NCBI GenBank assembly: GCA_046331095.1
Contig: JAXLRM010000003.1
Span: forward strand, 620,001 to 684,000
Direction of reading: 5' to 3'
Origin: JAIBAC01 sp046331095
GTDB lineage: Bacteria > Actinomycetota > Acidimicrobiia > UBA2766
Length of the DNA: 64,000 nt
Shown here piece after piece: positions 16,730 to 25,693 of this stretch (its first letter is position 1; the number at the start of each line of letters is the position of its first letter). A program made the translations under genes and the position numbers. The notes beneath the pieces were generated by a model. It was not told the DNA's origin and ran no database searches. It saw only the letters and a program-made list of their open reading frames with translations.

Positions 16730-19198
16730 CTAGGGCACCACGTTGACCAGCTTGGGTGGCTTCGCTACCACGCGCCGCGGCGATCCGTCGCCCAGGTGCG
16801 CCCGCACAGCATCCGACGCGAGCGCCAGCGCGATCGCATCGTCCTCGGAGATGTCGGGCGCGACCTCTACGCGGTCGCGGACCTTGCCGGCCACTTGGAC
16901 GACCATCGTCACCGTCTCGGCGGCAAGCATCGCCTCGTCTGCAACCGGCCACGCCCTCTCGTGCACGTTGTCGCCGTGTCGCTGCTCCCACAGCTCCGCC
17001 GCTACGTGGGGCACCATCGGCGCCGTCAGCAACAACAGGTGGTCCACGGCGGTGTCGAGGCTCTCGCGCCGTGCCCCCCCGTCACCTTGGGCGTAGCGGT
17101 AGAGCTCGTTGAGGAACTCCATGCACGCTGCGACCGCGGTGTTGTAGGACCACCGCTCGAAGTCGCCGGTGACCTTCTCGACGAGCCGGTGTGCCGCAGC
17201 CTCGACTCCCCTGTCGGTAGGCGTGACGTCACGTGCGACGACCGAACCGACCTCCCCGCGCGCCATGCGCCACAACCGTGACAGGAAGCGGTGGCAGCCC
17301 TCGATGCCCTTGTCGTCCCAGTCGACGTCGTCCTGGGGCGGGCCGACGAAGAGGTGGAACAGGCGCAGCGAATCGGCACCCACGGTGTCGATGTACTGCT
17401 CGGGGGCGACGAGGTTGCCCCGCGACTTGGACATCTTGGCGCCGCCGAGGCGGATCATGCCCTGGGTGAACAGCCGCGCGAACGGCTCACGCAGGCCGGC
17501 GCCGACGACGCCGAGGTCGCTGAGCGCCTTGGTGAAGAAGCGGGCGTACATCAGGTGCAGGATGGCGTGCTCGACGCCACCTATGTACTGGTCCACGGGC
17601 ATCCAGCGTTCCACTGCGTCGATCCCGAAGGGGGCATCCTCGTTCCACGGGTCGCAGTAGCGCAGGAAGTACCAGGACGAGTCGACGAAGGTGTCCATCG
17701 TGTCGGTCTCGCGCCGTGCCGGTCCACCACAGGACGGGCACGTGGTGTGGAGGAAACCCTCGTGGAACCGGAGGGGGGATTCGCCCGTGGGGAGGAACTC
17801 GACGTCGTCGGGGGCGAGCACGGGCAGATCGCCCTCCGCCACCGGACGGACACCACAGTCGTCGCAGTAGACGACCGGGATCGGGCAGCCCCAGAAGCGC
17901 TGCCGGCTCAGCAGCCAGTCCCTCAACCTGAAGTTGACCTTTCGCTCGCCGTGGCCCTGCACCTCGAGCCAGTCGATCGCGGCCTCGATCGCGACCTCCT
18001 TGGCCATGCCGTCGAGGAAGCCCGAGTTCACGTGGGGACCGTCGCCGGTGTAGGGCCCGCCCTCCCAGCCCTCGGGACGTCGCACCGTTTCGACGATCGG
18101 CAGGCCGTGAGCCGTGGCGAAGTCCCAGTCGCGCTGATCCTCGCCCGGGACCGCCATGACCGCGCCGGTGCCGTACCCCATGAGCACGTAGTCGGCGAGA
18201 AACAGCGGCACCGGTTCGTTGGTGAACGGGTTCAAGGCATAAGAGCCCGTGAACACGCCGCGCTTGTCCAAGGGACCTTCGGTCGACTGGCGCTCGACCT
18301 CGGTCTCTGCCTGCACCGCCTCGACGAAGGCCTCGACCTCGTCACGGCGCTCCGCTGCGGTGATGCGCCCCACGAGCGGATGCTCGGGCGCCACGACGGC
18401 GTAGGTCATCCCGAAGCTGGTGTCGGGCCGGGTCGTGAACACGCGTAGCACGAGGTCGGGATCGCCCCCGAACGCGCGCCCCTCGGCGTCGACGACGTTC
18501 ATCTCGAACTCGGCACCCTCGGACCGCCCTATCCAGTTGCGCTGCATGAGCTTGACGCGTTCGGGCCAGTCGAGGCCGTCGAGGTCGTCGAGGAGCTGGT
18601 CGGCATAGGCGGTCGTGCGGAAGAACCACTGCTCGAGGTCACGCTTGACGACGACGTCGCCGCTGCGTTCGCAGGTCCCGTCTGCGAGGACCTGCTCGTT
18701 GGCGAGCACGGTCTGGCAACCGGGACACCAGTTGACGGGCGCCTCCTTGCGATACGCGAGCCCGGCGTCGAGCAACTGCAGGAAGATCCACTGGGTCCAG
18801 CGGATGTAGTCGGGGTCGTGACTGTGCACCTCGCGACGCCAGTCGTAGACGGCGCCGATACGCCGGATCGAGCTGCGCAACTCCTCGATGCGCGCGTCGG
18901 TGAAGCTGCGCGGGTGCTCGCCGGTCTTGATCGCGGCGTTCTCGGCGGGCAGCCCGAAGCTGTCGAAGCCCATCGGCGAGAGGACCCCGTAACCGCCCAT
19001 GGTGCGGTAGCGCGTTATCAGGTCACCGAAGGTGTAGTTGCGCACGTGACCCATGTGCGCGGCGCCCGACGGGTAGGGGTACATGCACAGCACGTAGAAC
19101 GGCGGCCGCGGGTCGTCGTTGTCGATCTCGTACGTGCCACTGGCGAGCCACCGCTGCTGCCACTTCGGCTCGATCGCCTGAGGGTCGTAGTCGGACAT
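16730..19198 (-). CDS. leuS: Leucyl-tRNA synthetase
   Basis: 822 residues from ATG 19198 (MSDYDPQAIEPKWQQRW). Class Ia synthetase: HIGH-type motif in YPYPSGAAHMGHVRNYTFGD, editing domain CP1 with TRPDTSFGMTYAVVAPEHP, zinc-like CPSC and CPGC knuckles, catalytic LTQGMIRLGGAKMSKSRGNLV-type segment containing KMSKS, and an anticodon-binding C-terminal domain. An upstream in-frame Met at 19216 is possible but adds six non-conserved residues. It starts a minus-strand group with the HAD protein and the HExxH protein. Confidence 0.96.
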   Translation of the reverse strand: MSDYDPQAIEPKWQQRWLASGTYEIDNDDPRPPFYVLCMYPYPSGAAHMGHVRNYTFGDLITRYRTMGGYGVLSPMGFDSFGLPAENAAIKTGEHPRSFTDARIEELRSSIRRIGAVYDWRREVHSHDPDYIRWTQWIFLQLLDAGLAYRKEAPVNWCPGCQTVLANEQVLADGTCERSGDVVVKRDLEQWFFRTTAYADQLLDDLDGLDWPERVKLMQRNWIGRSEGAEFEMNVVDAEGRAFGGDPDLVLRVFTTRPDTSFGMTYAVVAPEHPLVGRITAAERRDEVEAFVEAVQAETEVERQSTEGPLDKRGVFTGSYALNPFTNEPVPLFLADYVLMGYGTGAVMAVPGEDQRDWDFATAHGLPIVETVRRPEGWEGGPYTGDGPHVNSGFLDGMAKEVAIEAAIDWLEVQGHGERKVNFRLRDWLLSRQRFWGCPIPVVYCDDCGVRPVAEGDLPVLAPDDVEFLPTGESPLRFHEGFLHTTCPSCGGPARRETDTMDTFVDSSWYFLRYCDPWNEDAPFGIDAVERWMPVDQYIGGVEHAILHLMYARFFTKALSDLGVVGAGLREPFARLFTQGMIRLGGAKMSKSRGNLVAPEQYIDTVGADSLRLFHLFVGPPQDDVDWDDKGIEGCHRFLSRLWRMARGEVGSVVARDVTPTDRGVEAAAHRLVEKVTGDFERWSYNTAVAACMEFLNELYRYAQGDGGARRESLDTAVDHLLLLTAPMVPHVAAELWEQRHGDNVHERAWPVADEAMLAAETVTMVVQVAGKVRDRVEVAPDISEDDAIALALASDAVRAHLGDGSPRRVVAKPPKLVNVVP

Positions 19199-19534
19199 GG
19201 CGCCGAGAGTAGCCAAGGCCGCATTGGGCGCCCGGGGCTACACCCGGGGCTTGGATCCTCTGCACTTCCAGGCATCGGCCACGTCGGCAGGGTCCAGTGG
19301 GTCAGTACCCGCTCGCCCAGGACATTCAGTCTACGCAGTACCGGGGCAAATAGGACATTGTGAATGTCTCCGTGTTAATCGCCCAATTGCACAAGTTGCG
19401 AAACAGGGATGACGCTCCGCAGATCACAGTTGCAGGACTTGGGAAACACGTGTAGAAACTCGACATCGGGTCAGGAGTAGGAGCCTTCACCCAAGGACGG
19501 GGTCCGAACCGCGACGAACATCGGAGAGTCGCGA
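19199..19534. promoter_or_regulatory. Gene-free divergent region between leuS and the alpha-oxoamine synthase gene
   Basis: 336 bp with no gene, AT-richer than the surrounding DNA around 19345-19400. It contains a direct repeat AGGACATT at 19319-19326 and 19352-19359, the second being part of a 15-bp dyad GACATT-gtg-AATGTC (19354-19368). These could be an operator for either direction. GGAGAG stands about 8 nt before the ATG at 19535. No tRNA or T-box-like leader was recognised upstream of leuS. Confidence 0.35.
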
Positions 19535-20896
19535 ATGTATGACACCGTTGACGAAGTGCTCGCGCACGATGTCGGTGACTTTCTTGCCGTAAACGGACCT
19601 GATCTGCTTGGTCGAGTACAGGGCTATACGGACTGGCGTGACGCTCGGCGCAAGTTCGCGGTATGGCCCTACGAGCGCACCAGCCGCGGCGAGGTAGGAC
19701 CAAGTGCCGAGTTGACGGAAGGGATGAGCTCGATCTCGTTCGGGTTCCAGGACTCGCTGGGCCTCTCTCGACACCCTCGCGTTCGCGATGCTGCGATCAA
19801 GGCCATCGAAGACCACGGGCCCCACAGCGCAAGTGCCCCCTTCTGGCAGGGACGGAATATCCTTGCTGACGAGGCAGCCGACGAGCTCCGCCAAATCGCC
19901 GGGATGAACCACATCGTGTTCTTCTCGACTGGATGGGCTGCAGCGCATGCACCAATCCAGGCGCTGGTGCGCCCCTGGGACTACGTCGTCTTCGATCGTC
20001 TTTGTCATTCCTCCTTGATGTTCGGGGCCCAGGCTGCCACCCAGCGTAGAAAGTCGTTCCGCCACAACGACATCGAACATGCGCGAGAGCGCTTGGCTGC
20101 CATCCGAGCCGACAACACAGAGTGTGGAATCCTGGTAGTTACCGAAAGCACGTTTTCGGTCGATGCCGACTACCCCGACCTTGCGGTGCTCCAGGACTGT
20201 TGCCACGAGTACGGCGCGACCTTGCTCGTTGACTCCTCACACGACCTAGGAGCTATGGGCCCGAGTGGCACAGGCCAGGTTGGTGCTGCAGGGTTGTACG
20301 GCAAGGTGGATCTGCTGGTCTCGTCCTTCAGCAAGACATTTGCATTCACTGGCGGGTTCCTGGCCACCCGCAGCGAGGCCGTTGCCAACTACGTGCGCCT
20401 GCTTGGCAGTGCACAGATGTTCTCCAATTCGATCACACCCGTCGCCCTGGGGGTCGTCGGCGAAGCTGCGCGCATCGTGCGTTCACCCGAGGGCGATTCG
20501 CGACGAGCACGGCTGCAGCGCAACGTCGAACGGCTGCGCATGGGCTTCGAGGCCGCGGGGATACGAGTCACAGGGATGCTGAGTCCGCTCGTTCCCGTTC
20601 ACGTCGAACCAGCGTCGATCATCGGCCCGCTCGGCGTGGAACTCCTGAACCGAGGACTGTCCGCCAACGCTGTGGAGTTCCCCGCGGTTGCCAGGGGAAC
20701 AGCGCGCTTCCGCTTCCAGGTGATGTCGGACCACACGGACGAGCAGATCGACCGGGCGGTCGAGATCTTCATGGATGCCTACGAGGCTTGCGGTGGGACG
20801 CTCGTCGACCTCGATCTGACTGCCGAAGAAGCTGCCTCGGGTCTGGCGGGCACCATGCAGGGTTCCTCCGCCAAGCAGTTGGCAGCGAACGTCTGA
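19535..20896 (+). CDS. PLP-dependent alpha-oxoamine synthase family enzyme (AONS/KBL/SPT/CqsA fold)
   Basis: 453 residues. Fold type I PLP enzyme of the class that joins an amino acid to an acyl-CoA with loss of CO2. Marks are YVVFDRLCHSSLMFGA, the FRHNDIEHARERL segment typical of this family, LLVDSSHDLGAMG (PLP-ring Asp and His) and the Schiff-base lysine in VSSFSKTFAFTGGF. The usual GSGGSR-type motif reads HSASAPFWQG. The product could be biotin precursor, sphingoid base, aminoketone signal or another lipid; no partner biotin or sphingolipid gene is adjacent. It is followed 75 nt later, same strand, by a membrane GGDEF-EAL protein. The 35 C-terminal residues are an extra tail. Confidence 0.75.
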   Translation: MYDTVDEVLAHDVGDFLAVNGPDLLGRVQGYTDWRDARRKFAVWPYERTSRGEVGPSAELTEGMSSISFGFQDSLGLSRHPRVRDAAIKAIEDHGPHSASAPFWQGRNILADEAADELRQIAGMNHIVFFSTGWAAAHAPIQALVRPWDYVVFDRLCHSSLMFGAQAATQRRKSFRHNDIEHARERLAAIRADNTECGILVVTESTFSVDADYPDLAVLQDCCHEYGATLLVDSSHDLGAMGPSGTGQVGAAGLYGKVDLLVSSFSKTFAFTGGFLATRSEAVANYVRLLGSAQMFSNSITPVALGVVGEAARIVRSPEGDSRRARLQRNVERLRMGFEAAGIRVTGMLSPLVPVHVEPASIIGPLGVELLNRGLSANAVEFPAVARGTARFRFQVMSDHTDEQIDRAVEIFMDAYEACGGTLVDLDLTAEEAASGLAGTMQGSSAKQLAANV

Positions 20897-20970
20897 AGAT
20901 ATTTCGGACCCGAGGCTAAGGATGGGCCTCGTACCGGACGATAGGACCCCCGGACTCCCCGAGGGACCAG

Positions 20971-23136
20971 ATGCCGGTCGACGCCCCATCCAGCCTATCG
21001 AACCCAGCCATTGGGATGACCCTGCTCATCCTTGCCGGCGTCGCTCTCTACATGTGCCTGCAGGCCTTCCTGCACTGGCTCGGCGACCGGAAAGAGGTGC
21101 TGTTTCTCCTGTTCGCAGGGTTGGCGCTCTGCTCGGCGGCATACGTGTTGGGAAGCTATGCCCAGTACGAAGCATCCACCGTGGAACAGGCCCTCCGGGG
21201 CGTGGCCGTCACTGTCGCGGGCTCCGTGCTGATTCCTGCCTTCCTGGTCGAAGTCGTCTCGCGACTGACCAGGGTTCAGCACAGCTGGTGGATCCGAACG
21301 CCGATGTGGACGGTCGGGCTCACGCTAGCGGCGGCCACGATCCTCCTGCCCGGTTCCGTCGTGACGGACGAACCTCATCGAATCATCGGCCCGTTCGGGC
21401 ACACGTTCTTCACACCCACAACGTCACCGCTGTTCCTCCTGTACTTCCCACTCATAGTCGCAGTGCTCGTGCTGGTCATCCACGACGTAGTGAAGGCCTG
21501 GGACCGTCTGGGGCCATTGCAGGGAAGCTTCCTACTACTCACCCCGAGCATCTACCTGATTGCGGGTCTGAACGACGTCTTCGTCACGACGGGGGTGTAC
21601 TCAGGGATCACCCTGTTCGAGTACGCCACGGTGCTGATGGTCGTGATCGTGGACTTCGTGGTCGTGCGCACCAGACGTGAGCTCCACGACGCCGTCGAGA
21701 CGGCTCATCAGACGATCGACGAGCAGCGCCGCACCGACGCGCTGACCGGCCTCGCGAATCGCCAGGAGTTCGAGCGTCGAGCCGGGACCATCGTGTCCCA
21801 GAGGACCACGGTCGAGGGTTGCGAAAGTGCCGAGGCCCTTGCAGAAGTGGCGGCGACGGCGACCGGGGACACGGCCATCGAGGACGTCGCTGTCATCTCG
21901 ATCGACATAGCGCGGTTCAAGTCCTTCAACGAGAGCGCGGGACACGCGTACGGCGACGCCGTGCTCCAAGCAGTGGCCGACCGGCTCGACGACGTAGTGG
22001 ACGGGCACTGCAGTCTCGTCGCTCGTAGCGGCGGGGACGAGTTCATGCTCCTCGTCGCCGGCGACGGCGAGTGCGATGTGCGAGCAACCGCCAAGCACAC
22101 GATCCAGAGAGTCCTCGACAGCTTCTCCCAACCCATCGAGGTTGCCGGCGAGCAGCGCTACCTCGGCTTCCGGGCCGGATACGCGGTCGGTCCCGCCACC
22201 GGCGAAGAGGACATCCGAATCCTCATGAAGAGCGCCGACGCCGCCCTGCATCACGCTCGGCTGAGCGGATGGAACTCCGTGGCGCAGTACACACCTGGGC
22301 TGGTGGAGGAGTCGATGCGTACGGCGCGTATCGAGGCGGACCTGAGGCCGGCCCTGGCCGAACACCAGTTCTTCCTCGTCTACCAGCCCAAGGTTCGTCT
22401 TGCGACACGCGAGGTCTACGGGGCCGAGGCGCTCATCCGCTGGACCCATCCCGAGCTCGGACTCATCCCCCCACTCGACTTCATCCCCGTCGCCGAAGAC
22501 TCGGGCTTCATGGACGTCCTCGGACCCTGGATCCTGCGTGAGGCCTTCCGTCAGACGGCCGAATGGGCTGTCCGGTCGGCCTCGCGTGCCACGGAGCCGA
22601 TCACGGTGTCCGTGAACGTGTCACCGGTGCAACTCACCCGCGAGGACTTCTACGACACCGTCGTCGACCTGCTCGCCGAGACCGGCGTCGACCCGCACCT
22701 TGTCGAGCTCGAGGTGACCGAGACTGCCGTGATGGAGAACAGCGAGCTAGCCATCGACCTCCTGACCCGGTTGCGCCACCTCGGCCTCAAGGTCTCCGTC
22801 GACGACTTCGGCACGGGCTACTCGTCGCTGTCCTACCTCGCCAACCTCCCGTTCGACGCGGTCAAGCTCGACCGCGAGTTCATCCGGGCGCTGCCGGGAG
22901 ACACCGACGCCGAGTTCATCACGCACATGGTGATCGCCCTCGGGGACCACAAGTGCGTGTCCGTGGTCGCCGAGGGCGTCGAGACCGAGCGGCAGTGGGA
23001 GTTCCTCGTCAGCGCCGGTTGCGACAGCGGCCAGGGTTGGCTCTTCGGCAGGCCGGTCTCACCCGAGGAGTTCGAGTTCGAACCCGAACGGCTTCGCGCC
23101 GGGGCCGGCGAACACTGGAGTACTTACCAGCACTGA
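20971..23136 (+). CDS. Membrane diguanylate cyclase/phosphodiesterase (N-terminal multi-TM, GGDEF, EAL)
   Basis: 721 residues. About seven hydrophobic segments fill residues 12-235, with no recognisable periplasmic sensor domain, like a 7TM receptor module. A short coiled region leads to GGDEF (DALTGLANRQEF; intact GGDEF at 354-358). The inhibitory RxxD site is missing (GHCS in its place). EAL domain: EAL at 486-488 in YGAEALIRW, VSVNVSPVQL, LELEVTETAVME, VSVDDFGTGYSSL, VVAEGVETE and the late Gln in GQGWLFGRPV are all present, so both synthesis and breakdown of c-di-GMP are possible. It probably shares a transcript with the upstream oxoamine synthase. Possible downstream reader: the BldD-like protein at 3108. 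Confidence 0.9.
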   Translation: MPVDAPSSLSNPAIGMTLLILAGVALYMCLQAFLHWLGDRKEVLFLLFAGLALCSAAYVLGSYAQYEASTVEQALRGVAVTVAGSVLIPAFLVEVVSRLTRVQHSWWIRTPMWTVGLTLAAATILLPGSVVTDEPHRIIGPFGHTFFTPTTSPLFLLYFPLIVAVLVLVIHDVVKAWDRLGPLQGSFLLLTPSIYLIAGLNDVFVTTGVYSGITLFEYATVLMVVIVDFVVVRTRRELHDAVETAHQTIDEQRRTDALTGLANRQEFERRAGTIVSQRTTVEGCESAEALAEVAATATGDTAIEDVAVISIDIARFKSFNESAGHAYGDAVLQAVADRLDDVVDGHCSLVARSGGDEFMLLVAGDGECDVRATAKHTIQRVLDSFSQPIEVAGEQRYLGFRAGYAVGPATGEEDIRILMKSADAALHHARLSGWNSVAQYTPGLVEESMRTARIEADLRPALAEHQFFLVYQPKVRLATREVYGAEALIRWTHPELGLIPPLDFIPVAEDSGFMDVLGPWILREAFRQTAEWAVRSASRATEPITVSVNVSPVQLTREDFYDTVVDLLAETGVDPHLVELEVTETAVMENSELAIDLLTRLRHLGLKVSVDDFGTGYSSLSYLANLPFDAVKLDREFIRALPGDTDAEFITHMVIALGDHKCVSVVAEGVETERQWEFLVSAGCDSGQGWLFGRPVSPEEFEFEPERLRAGAGEHWSTYQH

Positions 23137-23172
23137 TGCACCCGGCCGCCCCGTCTCTGCGACACTGAGCAG

Positions 23173-23604
23173 ATGACCGTTCCCCAGCGCATCAGCATCG
23201 TCACCCTCGGCGTGTCCGACCTCGCCGCGTCGGCGGCCTTCTACGAGAGACTCGGCTGGACCCGAGCAGCAGCCTCTACCCCCGAGATCGTCTGGTTCGC
23301 CACCACCGACTCGGTCCTGGGGCTGTTCCCACGGCCGCTTCTCGCCGAAGACGCCGCCGTCGCCGGAGAGCCGGTAGCGCCGTTCGGCGGGATCACCCTC
23401 GCGATCAACGTCGAGGACGACGACGCCGTCGACGCGGCTCTGGTCCGAGCGGTGCAAGCAGGAGCCACCCTGTTGCGGCCTGCCGAGAAGGTCGACTGGG
23501 GCGGGTACCGCGGCTATTTCGCCGATCCCGACGGACACCCGTGGGAGGTCGCCCACAACCCCTTCGTCCCGATCCGACCAGACGGCTCCCTCGACATGGT
23601 GTGA
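23173..23604 (+). CDS. VOC (glyoxalase/bleomycin-resistance) family protein
   Basis: 143 residues with the paired beta-alpha-beta-beta-beta modules of the vicinal oxygen chelate fold: SIVTLGVSDLAASAAFYERLGW at the N-terminus and GYRGYFADPDGHPWEVAHNP at the C-terminus. The usual first metal His is replaced (TLGVSD), and Glu in WEVAHNP is kept, so metal binding is uncertain. Substrate unknown. It starts 36 nt after the GGDEF-EAL gene on the same strand and ends 46 nt before the tRNA. Confidence 0.8.
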   Translation: MTVPQRISIVTLGVSDLAASAAFYERLGWTRAAASTPEIVWFATTDSVLGLFPRPLLAEDAAVAGEPVAPFGGITLAINVEDDDAVDAALVRAVQAGATLLRPAEKVDWGGYRGYFADPDGHPWEVAHNPFVPIRPDGSLDMV

Positions 23605-23650
23605 GGTCCTCCGGGGAGCCGCAGGGCTGTCCGCTAAACTGCCCGACCGC

Positions 23651-23728
<78 letters not shown>

Positions 23729-24035
23729 AAACCCCAGGCGAGAATGCCTAGACCTTTTCTAACCTGCTTCTCGCCTGCCCGCGGACAGCCAATGAGACAG
23801 CCAACGAACCCACGCGTCGAGGTCGAGGTGGCATTCTTCGGTGACCCCCCGATGATGCCGACGTTGCAGTAGGGACGCTTGCGCCACCACTTGGCGACCG
23901 TGTGGCGGCGACGTGACCTCTGAGGGCCCGCTCCTCGCCTCTTGTTCTGGTTTCCACTTCGCTGGCCTACGCGGCGTCTGCCCGAACCGCTGCGCCTTCG
24001 GATCGGAGGGCAGCCACCGCTGTCCCGCTGCGCCG
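23729..24035. promoter_or_regulatory. Left end of the element: inverted repeat and integrase arm-type sites, no gene
   Basis: Directly inside attL lies a perfect 10-bp inverted repeat CAGGCGAGAA (23735-23744) / TTCTCGCCTG (23768-23777). Next come two direct copies of GACAGCCAA at 23784-23792 and 23796-23804, the same 9-mer that occurs at the right end. These are best read as arm-type integrase sites, with the inverted repeat perhaps binding a directionality factor. The remaining ~230 bp up to the zinc-ribbon gene stop show nothing recognisable. Confidence 0.6.
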
Positions 24036-24509
24036 TTAGGTCGACTTGCAGTCCTTCGCGACTACCCGTTGCACGGTGAATCCGGCGTGTTCTTCGATGC
24101 GGATCGAGCCGGTGAACTTCCACGATGATCCGGGGTTGATCGGCGCGTCCGACTCCCAGATGTCGAAGCCGAGCGGCAGCGACCCTGCACCTTGCGCCTC
24201 GAAGGTGCACTGGCCCTCCGCTGCGTTCGAGCCGCTGTTGCGGATCTCCCCCACGAACTGGACGGTGATCGCGTCGACGGGCGTCATCCTTGTGACGCTG
24301 CCGGTCATGGGCACGGATCCGCCGCTGGACCTGCTGCACACGTTGACGAGGACCGCGACGATGATGATGAGGACGATGAGTGCGCCGCAGCCGGCGGCGG
24401 CGCTGTTCTGGTTCGTGGCGCTCTTCTCCGGCAAGGCTTGGCCGCATTCCTTGCAGAACGGTCCCGGTGGAACGTTCTTGCCGCAGGCGGGGCACTTGGT
24501 GAGCGCCAT
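24036..24509 (-). CDS. Zinc-ribbon membrane protein with extracytoplasmic domain, element cargo
   Basis: 157 residues from ATG 24509; GGGAGGA stands about 7 nt upstream, which decides the start over a longer frame. The N-terminus is a zinc ribbon with Cys 6, 9, 19 and 22 (CPACGK...FCKECG), then a single membrane helix at ~40-57 (GCGALIVLIIIVAVLVNVC) and a ~100-residue C-terminal beta-rich domain (VQFVGEIRNSGSNAAEGQCTF ending VVAKDCKST), resembling FxLYD-type accessory domains. Topology would place the ribbon inside the cell. Function unknown. Confidence 0.7.
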   Translation of the reverse strand: MALTKCPACGKNVPPGPFCKECGQALPEKSATNQNSAAAGCGALIVLIIIVAVLVNVCSRSSGGSVPMTGSVTRMTPVDAITVQFVGEIRNSGSNAAEGQCTFEAQGAGSLPLGFDIWESDAPINPGSSWKFTGSIRIEEHAGFTVQRVVAKDCKST

Positions 24510-24580
24510 CGTCGAAGTCCTCCCTCTAGGACGATGTTGAGGGGCTGCACGGTAGCCCATAGGTGTTGCTCTGAGCGCGC

Positions 24581-24630
24581 TCTACAGGCCCCAGAACAGT
24601 CCCTACAGGCCAGGACAAGCTCCACAGGCC
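24581..24630. repeat. Three iteron-like copies of YCTACAGGCC/TCCACAGGCC
   Basis: TCTACAGGCC at 24581-24590, CCTACAGGCC at 24602-24611 and TCCACAGGCC at 24621-24630, spaced 21 and 19 bp, roughly two helical turns. They lie in the 199-bp gene-free gap between the HIRAN-like and zinc-ribbon genes, upstream of the latter. They may be an operator, or remnants of an origin. No dyad accompanies them. Confidence 0.45.
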
Positions 24631-24708
24631 CCAAGTGAGGAGAGGAGACAGGCGCAGGTATGCGCCATCACACGCTATGAAGTGCGCCAGAGATGGCTAG
24701 GCAAATGG

Positions 24709-25605
24709 CTAATCGGTCGATTCGGCACGCGGCAGCATGAGCCTCGCGCGCAAGATCTCCTGGCCGCCCTTCTCGCCGTACTTGATCTCCGCCCGACAGG
24801 TCGCCCAGCGTCCCTCCGCTGCCGCCGCGTCGATCAACGGCTTGTAGCGGTCGGTCATCTTCGGCGTGAGGAACCCAACGGTTTGACCGGTAACCAGCAC
24901 CTCAACGACAGCCACCTCAGCCTTGGTGTGCGGGTTCGTGCCTGCCATCCGGAGCGCCGCTAGCGCGGGGAAGTAGTAGCCGATCTCGCTGCCGCTCTTG
25001 GTGGCTTCAAGGAGGCAGCCCTGGTAGTGCTCCTCGCAGGTGACACTGACCTCAGGCCACTTATCGGCACCTGTGGGCAGCAATCGGCGCTCATTGGCTT
25101 CGACTCCGGGCAGTGGGCGAACCTGCTTGCTTTCGCGTTCCCGCGAGTCGAGGTAGAGGCGAATTCCGAAGTAGCTGGTCGACCCATCGGACTGCCGTAT
25201 GCCCCCACGTATTTGAGCGCCGCAGGAGGCTATGCCTTGTGCAGCGATGACCTCGTCAATCAAGCTCCGATACGTCCGCGCGTCCTCACGGCTGAGGTGT
25301 CCCACCTTCAGCCCTCCGATGTAGACGCCAACGGCGCCGGCGTCGTAAGGGTTGTCTGGCTCCGGCCTCAACTCAGCGAGGGCACCCTCCCGGGCATCGG
25401 TGCGAACGCTCTCATCAGGCTCGACATAGCCGCCTGCCGCACGGAAGATAGCTTCCTGGTAGTAGGACTCGCCGACGACATCGACAGGGCTGCCTGGGGC
25501 AAGGGTCCCCGTCGCGGGCGGATGTAGTTGCTCGAACGTGAGCTTGATGGCAACAACGACATCGTCCGCTGATTCCCGCACTCGGAAGAGGTCTCTCAGC
25601 CCCAT
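24709..25605 (-). CDS. Tandem HIRAN-like domain protein, element cargo
   Basis: 298 residues from ATG 25605, chosen because GGGAG stands 8 nt upstream; ATG 25626 is in frame but has no ribosome site. Residues ~42-150 resemble a HIRAN domain: VVGESYYQEAIF, LRPEPDNPYDAGAVGVYIGGLKVGHLS. HIRAN domains (first seen in HIP116/Rad5) bind 3' ends of single-stranded DNA. Residues ~190-295 repeat the pattern more loosely: VTCEEHYQGCLLEA, GTNPHTKAEVAVVEVLVTGQTVGFL, then YKPLIDAAAAEGRWATCRAEI, which parallels YRSLIDEVIAAQGIASCGAQI in the first half. No nuclease or helicase domain is attached. A role in sensing damaged or phage DNA is speculation. Confidence 0.65.
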   Translation of the reverse strand: MGLRDLFRVRESADDVVVAIKLTFEQLHPPATGTLAPGSPVDVVGESYYQEAIFRAAGGYVEPDESVRTDAREGALAELRPEPDNPYDAGAVGVYIGGLKVGHLSREDARTYRSLIDEVIAAQGIASCGAQIRGGIRQSDGSTSYFGIRLYLDSRERESKQVRPLPGVEANERRLLPTGADKWPEVSVTCEEHYQGCLLEATKSGSEIGYYFPALAALRMAGTNPHTKAEVAVVEVLVTGQTVGFLTPKMTDRYKPLIDAAAAEGRWATCRAEIKYGEKGGQEILRARLMLPRAESTD

Positions 25606-25693
25606 ACCCACATCTCCCAGTCTCATCTGACGACGCGCCCGTCGCAACACAGGCCCATTCTCCCAGGAACTTCGGTCGGGACCCGCAGCTTCC

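Noticed and set aside
22003..22045. Functional I-site in the GGDEF domain
   Set aside because: The RxxD position before GGDEF reads GHCS, so product inhibition through this site is not supported.
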